Below, piece after piece: positions 21,881 through 32,556 of a DNA stretch of 64,000 bases. A model generated the notes under the pieces. That model worked only from the letters and a program-made list of their open reading frames with translations, did not search any database and was not told the origin of the DNA. The position numbers and the translations under genes are program-made. Origin of the DNA: Botryotinia globosa (taxonomy: Eukaryota > Ascomycota > Leotiomycetes > Helotiales > Sclerotiniaceae); contig RCSZ01000019.1 of the NCBI GenBank assembly GCA_014898425.1, forward strand, positions 558,001-622,000, written 5' to 3'. Position 1 is the stretch's first letter. Each line of letters begins with the position of its first letter.

Positions 21881-24655
21881 TTTTTATATGTTGGGGCAAT
21901 ATCATTTTAGTATATGAATCATAATCAAATTCAGACTCCATAGTTAAGCGATATGGTTGGTCGAAGATGTTCTGGTGGAGCTTCTCACACTGGAACTGCA
22001 GAACGACTCCACTTAAATCATTTTAGAAGCCATCTAAATCGCTACATGATTTTCACTTGAAATGGCGTCGTTATTCTTAAGAGGGTTTTCTTCCTGGAAG
22101 TATCAGTATTGCTCATTCACTATCGAATGACATTCATTTCTGTGCTCTAGTGCTAGAAAAATCATTGCTGATGCTAATTGATGATTGCTAGTTGTTATTT
22201 GCTTCTTCCTTCAGATACGTGAGCTTTACAATTATCTTGATTCTACTGCATCCATTGTCTCAAGCAATCCTATTGTCAGGGCATCAGAAACCCTTTTCGC
22301 GTTAAATCAACTTGGGATCAATACATGTTATCGTCAAATGACTGACTTCATCATCTTCGTTGTCTCGAAAGACACTGTCTTGCCCTTGAAAGCAACTGTA
22401 CAATCATGCGTACCCGATGACCAAGTGGAAATACACCAATCAGCCTTGAAATAAAAGTTGTGAAAGACTGGAGCTAGCGCGTCCGAACATATGAAGCTCA
22501 TTTGATATACAGATTTATTCGAACGATCTGGACTTGTAATATAGTCCAGAAACTTGAATGATATCAGGGGTGTCTTCACGGATAGACTAATCTGAACATC
22601 GGGCAGACTGTCCAATAGTTCGGACTGTGGTCCAATAATGAAAAGATTTGAACATTCAACTTCTTCCAATGGATATTCACATCATTTCAAGAATGCAAAT
22701 AGTTCTGTTATTGAATTGGTATCAAATAATGAATGCCTGAAGTCAGCAATCATATCTTCAGAACCTCAAAACTGAACTCTTAACATGAACCGTAGACCGG
22801 ACTGTTGGAAAGACTGATCTGGAATGAGCTTCTCATACATGGTTTAAGATTATCAGTTATTTGATGCCCATCAATTACTACAGTCTTGCTCTAGTATGAT
22901 ATTAGATTGGATTCTAGTGAATTCAACAGGGTTGACATCAATATATTGCTACTTTTCCTATTCAAAAGAGCTGGTTGTGCAGCTCGGCCCTACATAATTT
23001 TCATCTACACTTTATTAGTCATACTATTTCGATATGATATCATGGAAGGACAAAATCCGAATTCGAACGCAGTCAAGACACAGGACATGCATTGACAATG
23101 TCAATGTCCAGTATTTAAAGTTAACGGTAGCACTGAATCATCATTGGATCTACGACTACGACCAATTCACTAGCTTATGTTTCATACTTTGACAGTTAGG
23201 ACTTCAAATTTACTATATGTGATCCTCAACCTTTGTTCTCGTATCAAGATGGGGGTACAGGAACGAGCGAAGAAAAATGCCAGACCATAAATCGAAAAAA
23301 TGGTACCTTTTCTTAAAATAGAACACCTCTACTTGCATACCAGAACTCAATCTGTGTCGGGTTATCAGATACCTTCTCCATCAAGCAATCACATTGTCAA
23401 AACTATATCGTCGCAAAAATGACGTCTAGAGAGGAGATCAGGATTATACCCAATCCCGATTAATGCTGCTTGAAAAAGCATTCTAATAGATACGGCTATC
23501 ATACTGATGGATTGCTTATCAAAAAGGGGATTGCTTGTCAAGATGCCGAAATTGTAGGGCTCGAATAGCTTGGCTTGACCCATTATATCCATCCACAATA
23601 CGAATATGCGATCGAGAGAAGGAATATACTTTTGCGAAAAGCTTGATATTTGCTGGTAAATGGCGAGATAGAGAGAAAAGGTTCAATGGAGTACGAGTTA
23701 TTGCGAATGATTGAAATAACACGGAGCCAACCATTTACGAGCTGATAAAAGTTTGGCTAGTGTGGTCAAAAGAAGACGGTTTGCTTGACACTCAGAGATT
23801 CTGCATGAATGGAGTAGATAACTTGCCGATGTTGGGAGATCGATGATGACTACGACAATGGAAAAACTATCTGAGATTAAGGCAAAGGTACATAGGTATT
23901 CAGTGCTAGCGTTTATGAAGATCCAGATTTTCTCGAGGAAATGTCGGTGCGGAAGTCACAATGAAATATTGTCGCGCCAATGTCAATATGAATGCAGAAG
24001 ATACCAAATTCGACAGAAGATACACATCGAGCCGGTGCCCGGCAAGACATCCAGATTCAAGATACATGGCAGTTCTCTAAACAGTGTCTTGGTGTGGAGA
24101 CACAAGGCTCAGCTTCTGCGGGAGCAAGGATTATATTCTTCTAGAAGTATTCTAAGCGTTGATCACCAGGCTAATCAGGATGATCGTTCGCCGCAAATGC
24201 ACAGAAATGGGAATGCCGCCACTGCTCCACCAAGAAGTATTCATCATACCTGTATTCCATTGGTTCTATGATCACTCTGTAATTGTTTTCGAAATTCGAG
24301 CAATATTGCTGACCCCGCAACCCGCAATAAGTTCGCCAGCCTTGCATCCCCATTCCCTCTTGTTTGCTTCCCGGCAAGCGATATTCGTATTCCAAGACAT
24401 CAGCATCACATTATACTTCTGAAATATTCACTATGTCCAGTCTTATTTGTGACGTAAACTTAATCAGGCAGAGTATAATATTTCTTGGCTTCATGTATGG
24501 TGACGTCGATTTGATTCGTTGAGCCTTGTGATACACATTTTACATGCAGCCATGGTATATGAGTTGAAGAACAGTATTTATATTAAAGTCGTAAAATTCC
24601 CAAAATAACTTCAGAAGAGTATCGAGATAGAACAGAACATCTAACTTCGAGTATC
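21881..24655. other. Gene-poor region, no supported gene
   Basis: About 2.8 kb of normal to slightly AT-rich sequence. Short open frames exist (for example 22334-22669 on - and 23843-24271 on +), but none has a recognisable domain, plausible splice context or start. It may be old, unrecognisable repeat or gene debris. Confidence 0.5.
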
Positions 24656-25492
24656 ATGATGGCGGCACGAGAATTTTATAATCCCTCTTCACAAGCAATG
24701 CCAGGTCCAGGTATCTTGAAACCAACTGCGGAATATCCTACATCGGCATATCATCAACAAGCACAACACGATATTGCAATGAATGAACAATCAGCCTATC
24801 CGACTCCTGCTATCTACAACCCTCAAAGTTATTCACAACAACAACCATACTACCCACCCCCACCACAAGCTATGGACTACAATTCTACTCAACCTCCAGC
24901 TTACGAGTATCAAACTCCAAGTCAACAACCTCATCAAAGGGATGGACGACATCAATACCAGGCCCTAGAACCACACTCTTATCGAAACCTCCCCCCTCAT
25001 CTTCGTCCCCGACGTTCTATATCTGAACCACCCGATCCGCATTATCTAGCTCAACACATCCCCGGCTATCATCACCGCGGACGCTCGACATCTTCCTCTT
25101 ATTCTTCCTCGGCCGAAAGATCGCGATCGCGATCGAGAAACCGAGCTCATTCACATTCGCGAGTTCGATCGACAAGATCTATGAGTCGATCTCGTCATAG
25201 TCATTCACATACACACTCACGAGCATCCAAGACTCGAGCTCGGAATACTCACAAAGATAGAAATACATTTTTTGGAGCATTTGGCGGGGGATTGATTGGG
25301 GATTTGATAATGCCTGGGTTGGGAACGTTGGGGGGAGCGATATTGGGAGGAGTTGGAGGAAGGGAAGCTAGTAGGAGTGGACGTAAGAATGAGAAGGGCG
25401 AGAAACCGGAAAGGAGGAGACTCTTTGGAGGGAAAACATATGAGGAGGAATGGAGGGAGGGAAGGATTGCGAGGGGCGAGATAAGTGGTTGA
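24656..25492 (+). CDS. Uncharacterised protein: P/Q/Y-rich, SR/SH-rich and glycine-zipper segments
   Basis: Single-exon gene of 278 residues; function not recognised. Three zones are visible. Residues 1-120 are low-complexity and rich in Pro, Gln and Tyr. Residues about 135-200 are an Arg/Ser then Ser/His repeat zone (ERSRSRSRNRAHSHSR, RHSHSHTHSR). Residues about 207-240 form a Gly-x-x-x-Gly zipper with hydrophobic spacing (FFGAFGGGLIGDLIMPGLG, TLGGAILGGVGG), long enough to be membrane-associated. It ends with a charged tail. Similar three-part proteins occur in many ascomycetes as conserved hypotheticals. The ATG at 24656 follows an AT-rich leader and is the first in frame. Confidence 0.75.
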   Translation: MMAAREFYNPSSQAMPGPGILKPTAEYPTSAYHQQAQHDIAMNEQSAYPTPAIYNPQSYSQQQPYYPPPPQAMDYNSTQPPAYEYQTPSQQPHQRDGRHQYQALEPHSYRNLPPHLRPRRSISEPPDPHYLAQHIPGYHHRGRSTSSSYSSSAERSRSRSRNRAHSHSRVRSTRSMSRSRHSHSHTHSRASKTRARNTHKDRNTFFGAFGGGLIGDLIMPGLGTLGGAILGGVGGREASRSGRKNEKGEKPERRRLFGGKTYEEEWREGRIARGEISG

Positions 25493-25837
25493 TGGATAAG
25501 GGTGTGAGAGAATTGGGAACGTGTGTAAACGATTTAGAGATTCTTTTCTTCGTGTATATTGTTTTAATAACATACCATTTGTCGTTGCAATGTTTTAGTC
25601 TTGAGATACCTGTATACCATACTCTTGATCGTCAATTCAACATCTTGTGCTAAATGCAGTATGTATGTAGTTGCCATCCTATGGAGGTAGGAGGATTACT
25701 CCCTATAACGCATTATTCTTTTGCAATTTGTCGAAGCCAAATTAAAGATAGATACCTTATCAATAAACTGACATGCAGTACGAAGTAAAGAAACCGTCAA
25801 TAAAGTTGGAGATCTTCAAACTCCCGGGCCTTGCGGA
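25493..25837. other. 3' flank of glycine-zipper gene
   Basis: About 345 bp without a gene; its right end includes the left target duplication CTTGCGGA (25830-25837) of the hAT-like MITE. Confidence 0.5.
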
Positions 25838-26229
25838 TAGGGTTGAGCAAATTATATAATCCGGCTGAGGATTACATATTTTTATAATATAACGTTTTTT
25901 GATTGGTATAAAATATTACGCCAAGATTATGCACGTGATTTGACGGCCAATCAAACCCTTAGAATGAATGAAAGTGGGGAAAATTCAAAGGCATTTTCTA
26001 ATGGGTTGTTAAAAAAGTTATTATGGATTTTTATATTATATGATTTATATCATGTGATATAAAATCATGTGATTTCAAGAAAAAATCTTATTTTTAAGGA
26101 TTTCGGCTTGATTTTTCTTTCAAATTTATTATATAGAAAAAATCGATATATAATTTGCTTAACTAATATTATATATCATAATTTGTTGATCAATACGTTC
26201 AAATATTATATTATATATGCCCAACCCTA
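25838..26229. mobile_element. hAT-like MITE, 392 bp, with 8-bp target duplication
   Basis: A very AT-rich insert whose ends form a 12-bp terminal inverted repeat, TAGGGTTGAGCA at the left and the reverse complement of TAGGGTTGGGCA at the right (one transition mismatch). It is flanked by CTTGCGGA (25830-25837) and CTTGCGGG (26230-26237), seven of eight bases equal. An 8-bp duplication and a T/CAGGGTTGGGCA-like end are hallmarks of the hAT superfamily. There is no coding capacity, so it is non-autonomous. It contains two copies of ATCATGTGAT (26049-26058 and 26064-26073). Confidence 0.65.
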
Positions 26230-26237
26230 CTTGCGGG

Positions 26238-26590
26238 AGTCAACATACATAGTTAGCTTCGCTTAGCCTAAAACTAGCCCCTTCATTCTCCACCATAGCG
26301 TCCAATTAATACCCATCTCATCTCCACTCACAGCCTCTACCAAATTCACAGAATGGATTCCGCAGAAAATATTTCCATCAATCAAGAAAGACTTAGCAAA
26401 TCGAGATTCGTTCATCACCAGCATCAAAAATGAAAAACAAAAGGCCCCTAGATTCATCTTGATCCCGCCCAAACAACCTGCAACTTTACAACGTTGTATT
26501 CCTGTATTCCTAGGTATCCATCAAATCTTGACTCTTCATTTTGGATTAATAAAAATAGAAATGAAGCTTCTGAGCGGAGCAAAAAGTAAT
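26238..26590. other. Spacer between MITE and tRNA-Ile
   Basis: About 350 bp; nothing recognised. Confidence 0.5.
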
Positions 26591-26693
26591 TGATCACTGG
26601 CGGTTTCGAACCGCCGACCTTGGCGTGCCAAACCTTGCTGATGGATCAGTTAAGATATTAGCACCACGCTCTAACCAACTGAGCTAAGCGACC
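26591..26693 (-). tRNA. tRNA-Ile (AAT), second copy, with 29-nt intron
   Basis: Same 74-nt mature sequence as the copy at 20519-20621 but on the opposite strand. The intron (26627-26655) has the same length and the same 3' end GGTTTGGC, while its middle differs, so the intron has diverged under a constant mature tRNA. Anticodon AAT. Confidence 0.95.
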
Positions 26694-27259
26694 GAATTAT
26701 TGGTTGATTTGATGGAAGATGGAAGCTTAGGAAAATATATGTTCAAAAGTCGGAAGAAGCAATAGAGAAGAAATGAGAAAGGGTGGAGGTGGTGTGGGGA
26801 TCAGTAGTTGGTGGGTAGTGAGTGAACGTAGATGAACGAGTCGATGTAATGGAAATAAGACTCACCTGGAGGCCTCATCATGCTACCCTGAAATTCAATT
26901 CTCCATAGATCAGCCACCATAGACATAGAAGGATTCACACAAAATGAGAACCAAGATGATGCGAACAGTGAGATAGACGTTCATATAAAGGGTAATATCA
27001 AATTTTGAATAACTGCTACTGCAGCGAAAGCAGATCAACAATAATGATGCATGCACCGTCATATATAATAAAGAGAGAAAGCTCCTCAAGATGATACCCC
27101 AATAAGCAAAGAATAATAAACAGACGCTCCAAAATGCAAATTCGTATACTTATCCTATTTCATTCCAAAACCAGTGTGCGCAATTGTGTGATACCTTATG
27201 CGCCAATGCTACTTCCGTTCAACACTGCATAGAAGAAGAATAAATGATAAGTGTAACTT
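26694..27259. other. Spacer / 3' flank of Lys-Glu-rich gene
   Basis: About 565 bp; no gene is supported. Probably the 3' UTR of the gene ending at 27260 plus the 5' flank of the tRNA gene. Confidence 0.5.
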
Positions 27260-28160
27260 TCACTTTTTGGCCTTTCTGCCACGTTTCTTGGGCTCTGCCT
27301 TTTTCCTCTCTGGCTCTGGTTTTGCTTGTTCCTTTTTTTCTTCCTCCTCGTTTGATTCCTCTGTTTTTGGCTCCTCTTCGTTTGGTTCTTGATTTTTGGA
27401 TTTCTTTGCCGCAGGCTTCTCTTCTTCTTCTTCAGTCGCTTCGTCATCCTCATCCGCTGCCTCATCACTGACGTTCTTTCTCTTCTCTGCTGCGGGCTTT
27501 GGATTTAACTGTTCTTGTTGTCGAGCGCTACTTCGCGTTCCTTGTCTTTGTACCTTCTTTTCCTTCTTCGGGGCAGCTTGTTTCTTTTGAACGGGTGCCT
27601 TCTTCTCGACTTCTTTGTCCTCTGTCTTGTCGTCCGATCCATTTGCTTTTTCATCAGCGGTTTCCTTTCCATGGCCATTCTTCTCCTTCTCGGAATCTTT
27701 CAGTTCAGCAGCTTTCTCCTCCTCGGATTTTTTCTCAGGTGTTCCTTTCGTGGGTTTGTCTTTAGATCCGGGTTCATTTTCGTAATCGCCTCCTTCAGCT
27801 TCATATTCTTGACCGATCTTTTTGGCCTAAAGTGATAGTATGTAATTAGTATATGGCACCACGTAAGAAGAGTGTGAGATAAAAATAATGATGGTTGGAA
27901 CCTTGGAATACTGGTTGCTATGAGATCAGATGACTTACCTTCCATGCAGCCATCTTCCCTTTACCACTACCATCTTTATTCGTTTCTTGCTTTACTTCTG
28001 TTTTGGGAGTTGTTAAGAACGGATCGGACACAATCAAAGTTGGGGGAGATTTCAAAGGGGTCTTGGGATCACGAGGGGGAAAGGAAAAAGAAAGTTCTTT
28101 ACTTTCAGTAACGTCCTTCTTGAGCTTGGGATCAGTTGGCTTCCCTTTAGCAGAAGGCAT
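27260..28160 (-). CDS. Lys/Glu-rich, probably nuclear protein with AT-hook-like tail
   Basis: Exons are 28160-27939 and 27826-27260 (GTAAGT...TTTAG), giving 262 residues. The start MPSAKGKPTDPKLKKDV and the segment around the splice site (GKMAAWK + AKKIGQEYEAEGGDYENE) match a conserved but uncharacterised ascomycete protein family as I remember it. The second exon is almost entirely alternating acidic and basic low complexity (EEEEEKPAAKKSK), ending in RGRKAKK, which resembles an AT-hook or nuclear localisation signal. It has no enzymatic domain and is most likely a chromatin- or nucleus-associated disordered protein. The frame crosses the intron cleanly and the stop is in frame, so the gene is intact. 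Confidence 0.78.
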
Positions 28161-29459
28161 ATTTGCGATGGCGGTGATATGAATCCAAAGTTTTATATAG
28201 AGAAATTGTCAATGATAAATGCGTCGATGAATGGGAACTGTATGCACATGAAAATATCCTTGATTTTAATTACGGATGAAAGATAGATGGAATTTTGCAG
28301 AAATGGCATAAGCGATGAGATCGGGAAAGAGCGAGGTTGGGAAAGAGGAGAAGCAAAATCAATGTCGTCAGTGTATGGCGCCTGCACCGGCAAGGGATAA
28401 ATAAAATAGGGGCTAAATATAGACTTGTCTTTGTTTTAGCGACATGGAGGGATTGTGTGCGGTATAAGATCCAATTTATGGTAAATAAAATACAACTTGT
28501 TGCTTGTGTAAATCATTTGCATACAAGTAAGTAAAGAGAGGCGTGGATTGCTTTGTCCAGATGTTCTCTACCAAGTACAATTAAGTATCAATGGTTGAGC
28601 CATGGATGTTCCTGTATTTGACATTTGAACAGATGGACTGAAGCCAAGCAAGCACCTTTCACCACCATTTCTCACTGGATTCAACTCAAAATGCTTGAAT
28701 TAGACGGGAATGTGAAGTTACTAGATGGATTCCCCTCACTGACTTAGGTCGCCCACGCCCGAGTTCAATTAGTTGGAGGGACTCCGATCATCGAACCGCT
28801 GTCAAGTTTTGTTCCTCGAGTGAGAAACTTCTGCTGGATTAGATCGATTTTTCACTATGATGACATACCTGCCTTAGATGCCGAGAAACATTTGTGGTAA
28901 AAGGGAGCACTGGAGTATAGGTAATATGGCAATACCAGAGAAATCTGCCATGGAATCGAGGTGCACTGCATGAGATGTACTAGACAATTGAATTGCAATA
29001 GCTACATGCGCTGACTGACCTAGTGGTTCAGAGAAGCTCTCCCCGCATGATTACCACACTGATTCCTACTTCCAAACTTCTCTGGCAATTTTCATTAACT
29101 TTAGTTTGATAGAAGTTTGTCGAGCTACACATCACGTTAGACAAAGGGGAATGCATTTGGAACGTGCTGGATATATTATGATTCTTAAAAGCCCTCCTAG
29201 GACAAGTATTCATATGATATCATTCACTAAACGTAGTGTCATGAGTTTCTATTCCACCCCATACTTCACTATGAGGATACTAGATTAGATTGGAATATAA
29301 TTACAAGCGCCTCGGCACGGTACGACGCGTCTCCAACACTATCTACGCGTACAACACTTCAGTCTATCTGAATGATATTCATAACTAAGCAAGTTTGATG
29401 GTGCAACTTCAAGTACGGTAAAGAAAAAAGTAACATCAAGACCTCGCAATCAACACAAG
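28161..29459. other. Divergent intergenic region
   Basis: About 1.3 kb between the Lys/Glu-rich gene and the BTB gene; only very short open frames and no recognisable element. Confidence 0.5.
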
Positions 29460-30382
29460 ATGACGCATCGACTTCATTCCGAGTCGGCAAAGAAAAGGAT
29501 GTCAACGGTCAAGAATGTCAAGCCAAAGCCATCTTACGAGGAGTAGGTTCTCTCCGCAATCTCACATGACACATATCAATATTGCCTTATACATCAGAAT
29601 ATCATATCTAACAAAAGTCCAACAGCATGCTCGATAGTCCCATAATAGACCTCTACATCGGACCCAAACGCAAAAAATTCAGCATCCACCGCGGACTCCT
29701 CTGCGCCAAATCCCCCTTCTTCGCAGACATCTTCCTAAACAATGATGAACTCAGCGAAGAAAAAGAAGACCACTATCTACCCAAGATTAGCTCGGAACAT
29801 TTCTCCATCATAATGAAATGGTTATATCGCGGTACTCTGGACGCCGGATTCGAGAAAGAAGGAAATAAACCAAGTTGTGCAGCAATAGAAGTCTACGCGT
29901 TAGCGCATCAATTGGGAATGACGGAGATGATGGACAAAGTGTTGACGGGACTAGGAAGAAGATATGTGGAGAAGAGATTTACGCCGAATGTCTTTGCAAT
30001 TGAGTTGGCGTTTGAGTTAACGGAACCGGTGGGTCCCAAAGATCGGGACTGTGGACTGAGGAGATGGATGGCAAGGTGGTATGCTATTATGCTACTTTTT
30101 CCAGAAGGAGTTTCGTCTACGGCGGGGAATAGTATCTCGGAGGATAGCTTGGCTGAGTTAGGTTTGAGATTTCCATCTCTGTATAAAAGTGTGGTTGGAC
30201 TCTTGAGAGGAGCGGAGGGATGGAAGGATGTCAGGACAAAGTTCTATGACGAAAAACTATGTTCTTTTCATGAGCATGAAGCTGGGGATAGAAGTTGTGA
30301 AGATGTTGGAAAGTTTTGGGGCATTTTCAGAAGTAAGGAGACCGAGGCTGGGTGGATGTCAGTAAGTAGAGGAAAAGTTTAA
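29460..30382 (+). CDS. BTB/POZ-domain protein
   Basis: Exons are 29460-29542 and 29626-30382 (donor GTAGGT, branch point CTAAC, acceptor ACAG), 279 residues. I prefer this two-exon model to a start at 29627 because exon 1 supplies MTHRLHSESAKKR...PSYED, and a basic stretch followed by P-S-Y-E/D just before the BTB core is common in fungal BTB proteins. The BTB core is DLYIGPKRKKFSIHRGLLCAKSPFFADIF, then LPKISSEHFSIIMKWLYRGTL and IEVYALAHQLGMTEMMDKVL (residues about 35-150). No Kelch, MATH or MAPKKK partner domain follows. BTB proteins often serve as CUL3 adaptors; the large stand-alone BTB families of filamentous fungi are mostly uncharacterised. Confidence 0.85.
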
Positions 30383-31110
30383 GAAGAATTTGTATGGATG
30401 TAGGGGTATGATTTTTGACGGCGCATTGGGTAGGAAGATGAGGTACAAATTGATATCAATCATGACACCCGTTTGGAGTTTGAGCCCTGGATATGTAAGA
30501 GTTGGGGGCACGACTCCTACAAAAAATTAAGATACTGTTTCGTTAAAATCCATTTGTCCAAATACAGTAAAGGTTACATATGTAGATAGCTATATAAAGT
30601 TCACGTCACCCAGTGTCTGTAGCCAAGTGGAGGGCTACGAAGATACATTCCAATTCCAGGTAAAAGTATGCTCGCTTGCACGGCGCCGAAAGAAGCTTGT
30701 AAGTCAACTACGATTGTTCTTGTAGATTCTTTTTGGGAGGAAGTATTTGACGCCTAGTGTAGGCCGCTCATATCAAAAGTACTTGGTGAAAAAGACATGG
30801 AAGAATTTCACCAATTAAAAAAACAAACAATGTCGTAAATCGTCCTTTGTTGAAAGTGCAAACCTGGATCTATGAACCGGTGCATTATCTCACCGATATA
30901 GACTGCAAAAACCGCACTGATATCGATCCCAAAAAGCGCAAAGAGGGGAGAGTTCCGCAGTCGCAGTAACACCACCAAATACAAAGTATCTCCATGTCGT
31001 AACATTTAGAAATTGACCACCACAAGCCAATTGATCTCACATAATAGTTATGATCTCTTGGGTATCCTGCCTCCTCGGGAGCCGTAGTCCTTCACCTCTC
31101 CATCTCCCCT
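30383..31110. other. Convergent 3' intergenic region
   Basis: About 730 bp between BTB and OM14-like stop codons; no gene recognised. Confidence 0.55.
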
Positions 31111-31761
31111 TTACTTCTTGGCTGGATACTTGGTCTTGAAAAGGTACGAGCTCAAGTAATAATCTCCTACAGCCAAAGCACCCACAACACCAGCCCACGC
31201 ACCCACGACCTTCCATGTCAACTCTCCCTTTGCGTATTTTGAATATGCTCCAAATCCCAATCCAGTGCTCAATGCTGCGACGGCGATCGCATTTCCGATC
31301 ACGACTGGGTTATCACTGTTCTCTTGAACACTGCTCTTGCCCTTCTTTGATTTCTTGGAAGCGGCATCCTTTGCAGCGCGAAGCTTAGCCTCGATTTGTT
31401 CAGCTTCTTGCTCAAGACGGTTGGCTTGTGTCTCGGTTTGGACTGGCTGTGATTGGAAGTCTGAAGGAACAGTGTGCACGGAATCGGTGTCGACGTCAAT
31501 TAAGGAGGAGGTGGAGGCACTTTCGGTGGAGATGACAGATGGTGGGGCAGGAGCACGTTTCTGTGGTGGGATGATTAGTTCTTGACCTGAATGAGTGGTA
31601 AATATCGTCGGAGGTAGAGGGGATCCCTTTGACGACGATGAGAAAGGAGACATGGGTTGAGAGGATACATGGTAAATGTGGAGAGGAGTTTAAGAGAAAT
31701 TCAAACATACCTCCTCATCAGTCTGTTGTGGACCTGAAGCTGCTGCTTGTGCGTAAGACAT
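31111..31761 (-). CDS. OM14-like mitochondrial outer-membrane protein
   Basis: Exons are 31761-31711 and 31626-31111 (GTATGT...AAAG), 188 residues. The 17-codon first exon supplies MSYAQAAASGPQQTDEE, a start I associate with fungal OM14-domain proteins. A Pro/Ser-rich linker, SLIDVDTDSVHTVPSDFQ and a basic coiled coil (ANRLEQEAEQIEAKLRAAKDAASKK) precede two hydrophobic segments (VVIGNAIAVAALSTGLGFGAYS and VVGAWAGVVGALAVGDYYL) and a basic end, KTKYPAKK. This is the OM14 C-terminal layout. Yeast OM14 serves as a receptor for ribosome-nascent chain complexes at the mitochondrial surface; the fungal counterparts are far less studied. An E-box TCATGTGA lies about 165 bp upstream. Confidence 0.82.
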
Positions 31762-31923
31762 CTTTTATATGATATGACTAGGTATGATAGGTGGAAGGAT
31801 GTAAGTGTGATATAGGAATTTGCGGGTGGCTTTCGAGAGGATGTGAATATATCAAGATGGATGGATGATGGGAGAAATAGAAGTATGTAAACGATAAAAT
31901 GTCGTGTGCGAACAATGGAAATC

Positions 31924-31931
31924 TCATGTGA
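31924..31931. promoter_or_regulatory. TCATGTGA E-box upstream of OM14-like gene
   Basis: Core of the longer near-palindrome TCTCATGTGAGA, about 165 bp upstream of the OM14-like start. Related in sequence and position to sites at 6224-6237 and 33774-33783. Confidence 0.3.
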
Positions 31932-31993
31932 GAAATGGAACCTTGGAACCGGGAAAGATTTCAATGAAGGTCGGGTGTGGCTAGGTATGGCTT

Positions 31994-32027
31994 GTGGATG
32001 TGGATGTGGATGTGGATGTGGATGTGG
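31994..32027. repeat. Hexamer tandem repeat GTGGAT x5
   Basis: Five perfect copies of GTGGAT plus a partial copy, in the OM14-like upstream region. Confidence 0.9.
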
Positions 32028-32556
32028 CTCAAGCTGGATCTTCTCGCTTCCAGGTCCAGTAGAGTGGATTTTCGTCTGTTGACGTAGGCGGCTCAAATGG
32101 ATTCCAGATTCCAGATTCTAGACTCTATGGAACCACTCATACATAGGTAGGTAGGTACGACACAATCACCAACAGGGAAAATATCGTAGCACAGGGCAAG
32201 CGATACAAAGATATGTTAATACTGTACCGATTTCTATATACGTTGTTGGGGATATTCAGAATGATAGCAAGAGCAGTTTTGTACCGCTATATTCCCTAGT
32301 AACTACCTACTACATAATTAGTCAAGACTCTAAAATAAAAGAAGGCTCTTGTCATCAAAGCTTTCCAACTCTGGGGAACAAAGAATCACAACACTTGCAT
32401 CTTGCATCCTATACTTCCTATCTACTACATAGGTACAGATCAACACCATTCAAACTATCACGAGTTGAGTTGAATTTACACAAAATAACAAACATGCCCA
32501 ACAATTTCGTCTTTTTGGTATTACATTTGTACAATAAAATTACAGTCTAAAAGGAC

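Larger units (their letters stand above)
31762..32556. other. Intergenic region between OM14-like and MIA40
   Basis: About 795 bp. Contains an E-box (31924-31931), a GTGGAT hexamer array (31994-32027) and an AGGTAGGTAGG run near 32140; no gene. Confidence 0.55.

Noticed and set aside
22334..22669. 111-codon - strand frame
   Set aside because: Composition is plausible but there is no homology I recognise, no partner exon and no supporting signals.
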